From: Whitmania pigra
Taxonomy: Eukaryota > Annelida > Clitellata > Hirudinida > Haemopidae
DNA: 64,000 bases
Assembly (NCBI GenBank): GCA_021613335.1
Contig: JAJTWR010000308.1
Coordinates: 1,394,501-1,458,500 of the forward strand
Reading direction: 5' to 3'
The notes under the pieces were generated by a model. The model was not told the DNA's origin, searched no databases, and saw nothing but the letters and a program-made list of their open reading frames with translations. How positions within the stretch are numbered: the stretch's first letter is position 1; every line of letters begins with the position of its first letter. A program made the position numbers and the translations under genes. Below are positions 63,201-64,000 of the stretch, in pieces.

Positions 63201-63949
63201 CCCCTTAAAGTCGTTCCTGATTTATTATCCGAGTGTAATATTTCATCTCTTTGTGATCCTTGGGTATCCCGGGTATCGGTGGCTTTCTTCTGCTGCTGTT
63301 AATCTTGGAAGTGATATTTGGTCATCGTTATATCTGAACTTTAATGTTTCATGGATGATCCAATAACTGTTTGAAACGAGGTCAGTCTGTGAGGTAATCA
63401 GGAGATTATTTGCTATAATTTCATTCACTTCCTGACAATTAACAGTAATGAACTGATTTTGTGTGTGTGGATAATTAGATTGATGTGTGCCAAATTTTGA
63501 AAGAAGTGGAGTTTTTTTTAAGTAACAAGAGTTTTAGTCTTGTCTTTGTTTCGTTCAATTCCCTTTTGCAATCTCAATTTAGACTCTCCTTGATTGAGGA
63601 CAGTTCACCATCTGATGATTATTCATTTTTTAAAAACTTTTATTCCACATTTTTGGGTTAAAGTCTGTTCGAAGCTGCTTTGTTAAGAAAAGTCTTAATG
63701 CAGCGACAACAATTACAATTGATTTTATCTGACAACAATTTAGATTCTGCTGGATGTGGGGATTAATTAATGATAATTAACTAATTAATTATTTGCAAAT
63801 GAAATTCTGTTGCAGTTGTGCTTGAGGGGGTTGGTGCACATCATGAAGTTCCTTCACAAGGAGGCCAACAAACATGAACAGAGATCGGGTTTGACCTCTG
63901 TGGGGTCAATTCAGAGAAGATTGAAGAGGTCTTCTTCATTCTCGACCAC
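57291..63949 (+). CDS. LRCH: Leucine-rich repeat and calponin-homology protein, 5' part
   Basis: By family, LRCH proteins bind DOCK/actin regulators through LRRs and a C-terminal CH domain. Six in-phase exons: 57291-57444 (LVLTGRKLKCFPKNVSKYDL), 57986-58127 (ELSRNQFTEVPEEVCLFPSL), 59283-59412 (LQVLSLNGNKINSIPEEVGQ), 61770-61875 (MSCNELTHLPNQLGDL, LRRNQLIELPI), 62037-62173 (LHRLDVSCNRIAHIPCDF, EGNPLVSPPAH) and 63816-63949 (CLRGLVHIMKFLHKEANK, then a Ser-rich stretch). The start MSGSQSLSPL is the first ATG of the matching frame. The order and intron phases follow the LRCH LRR block exactly. The gene runs off the right edge; the CH domain would lie outside. Introns hold GAT repeats, a decayed MINDY copy and a SINE. 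Confidence 0.93.
59651..59790. repeat. Two (GAT)n tracts
   Basis: GATGATGAT runs at 59651-59674 and about 59763-59790 in an LRCH intron. Confidence 0.85.
61318..61690 (-). pseudogene. Partial decayed copy of the MINDY 5' end
   Basis: Same-orientation copy of 23693 to about 24180. Shared landmarks: GAGCCATCAAGACAC, TTTAATGTCATC, TCATTTGGA-GCTTGGA, the intron stretch TCAAATGATAA-TATATGAAAA and CAGACATGACATAAGGAGCC around the MINDY start. The intron is retained, so it is a DNA-level duplication. Much of the first coding exon is deleted and small indels break the frame. It lies in the LRCH intron between 59412 and 61770 and has no coding capacity left. Confidence 0.85.
62492..62642 (-). mobile_element. 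tRNA-derived SINE, copy 3
   Basis: On minus: GCAGGTTGACCGAATGGGTT (A-box region), a B-box-like ATGTTTGAAACCC, GAGCGCTATATAAATGG and a tail CACCTCTGACGCTATGC, which is identical to the LINE 3' end near 49560. It lies in an LRCH intron. Confidence 0.78.
62834..62900. repeat. (AAT)n/(AT)n microsatellite
   Basis: AT-only repeat in the LRCH intron before the last exon seen. Confidence 0.85.
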
Positions 63950-64000
63950 GTAAGTGTTTCTTGCTCTTGCTCTTGCTATTTGCCGCCGATTGTTAGAGAG

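Noticed and set aside
1..64000. Prokaryotic-type systems (operons, CRISPR, toxin or defence islands)
   Set aside because: All recognised genes are spliced metazoan genes; no CRISPR-like spaced repeats or bacterial gene clusters are present.

Overview
This is a strongly AT-rich window of an animal genome. Genes are split by GT-AG introns (two look like GC-AG), use the standard code, and end at AATAAA signals. There are no operons, ribosome binding sites or CRISPR arrays. The gene set (RAB3GAP1, MARF1, beta-1,3-galactosyltransferase, MINDY deubiquitinase, DLG-type MAGUK, G6PD, an aminergic-like GPCR, LRCH) is metazoan. The mix of MARF1, LINE/SINE families, hAT relics and simple repeats suggests a non-ecdysozoan invertebrate. 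I cannot name the species or phylum.

Layout. 1-1005: a pseudogenic copy of MARF1 exons, then an AT satellite. 2081-8481 (-): RAB3GAP1, head-to-head with MARF1 (+, 9757-17294), which converges on an intronless GT31 glycosyltransferase (-, 18062-19174). 21776-24131 (-): MINDY-1/2, head-to-head with an SH3-guanylate-kinase module (+, 24749-26646) that has no visible PDZ exons. 28156-30849 (-): G6PD. 31590-32745: dead hAT transposon. 32.7-36.9 kb: gene-poor and repeat-rich. 36925-46416 (+): two-exon class A GPCR with a 7.35-kb intron full of satellites. 48-54.5 kb: transposon-dense (hAT-like scrap, pogo-like repeat, L2/CR1-type LINE end, I/Jockey-type LINE, tRNA-derived SINE), with an intact unrecognised RING-finger gene between them (-, 50227-51470). 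55697-56540 (-): intronless unrecognised gene with broken frames. 57291 to the right edge (+): 5' part of LRCH, with a partial copy of the MINDY 5' end and a SINE in its introns.

The genes are an ordinary mosaic of membrane traffic (RAB3GAP1), germline RNA control (MARF1), glycosylation, ubiquitin editing, scaffolding, redox metabolism, signalling and cytoskeleton, with no shared pathway visible. The more unusual points are two local DNA-level duplications that created decayed exon copies; an orphan MAGUK module; an orphan RING protein; a GPCR lacking the TM6 proline and carrying a giant third loop; GC-AG introns and an 18-nt micro-exon; and a SINE/LINE pair sharing a 3' tail. Splice junctions and homologies were worked out by eye against remembered families; no search was run.
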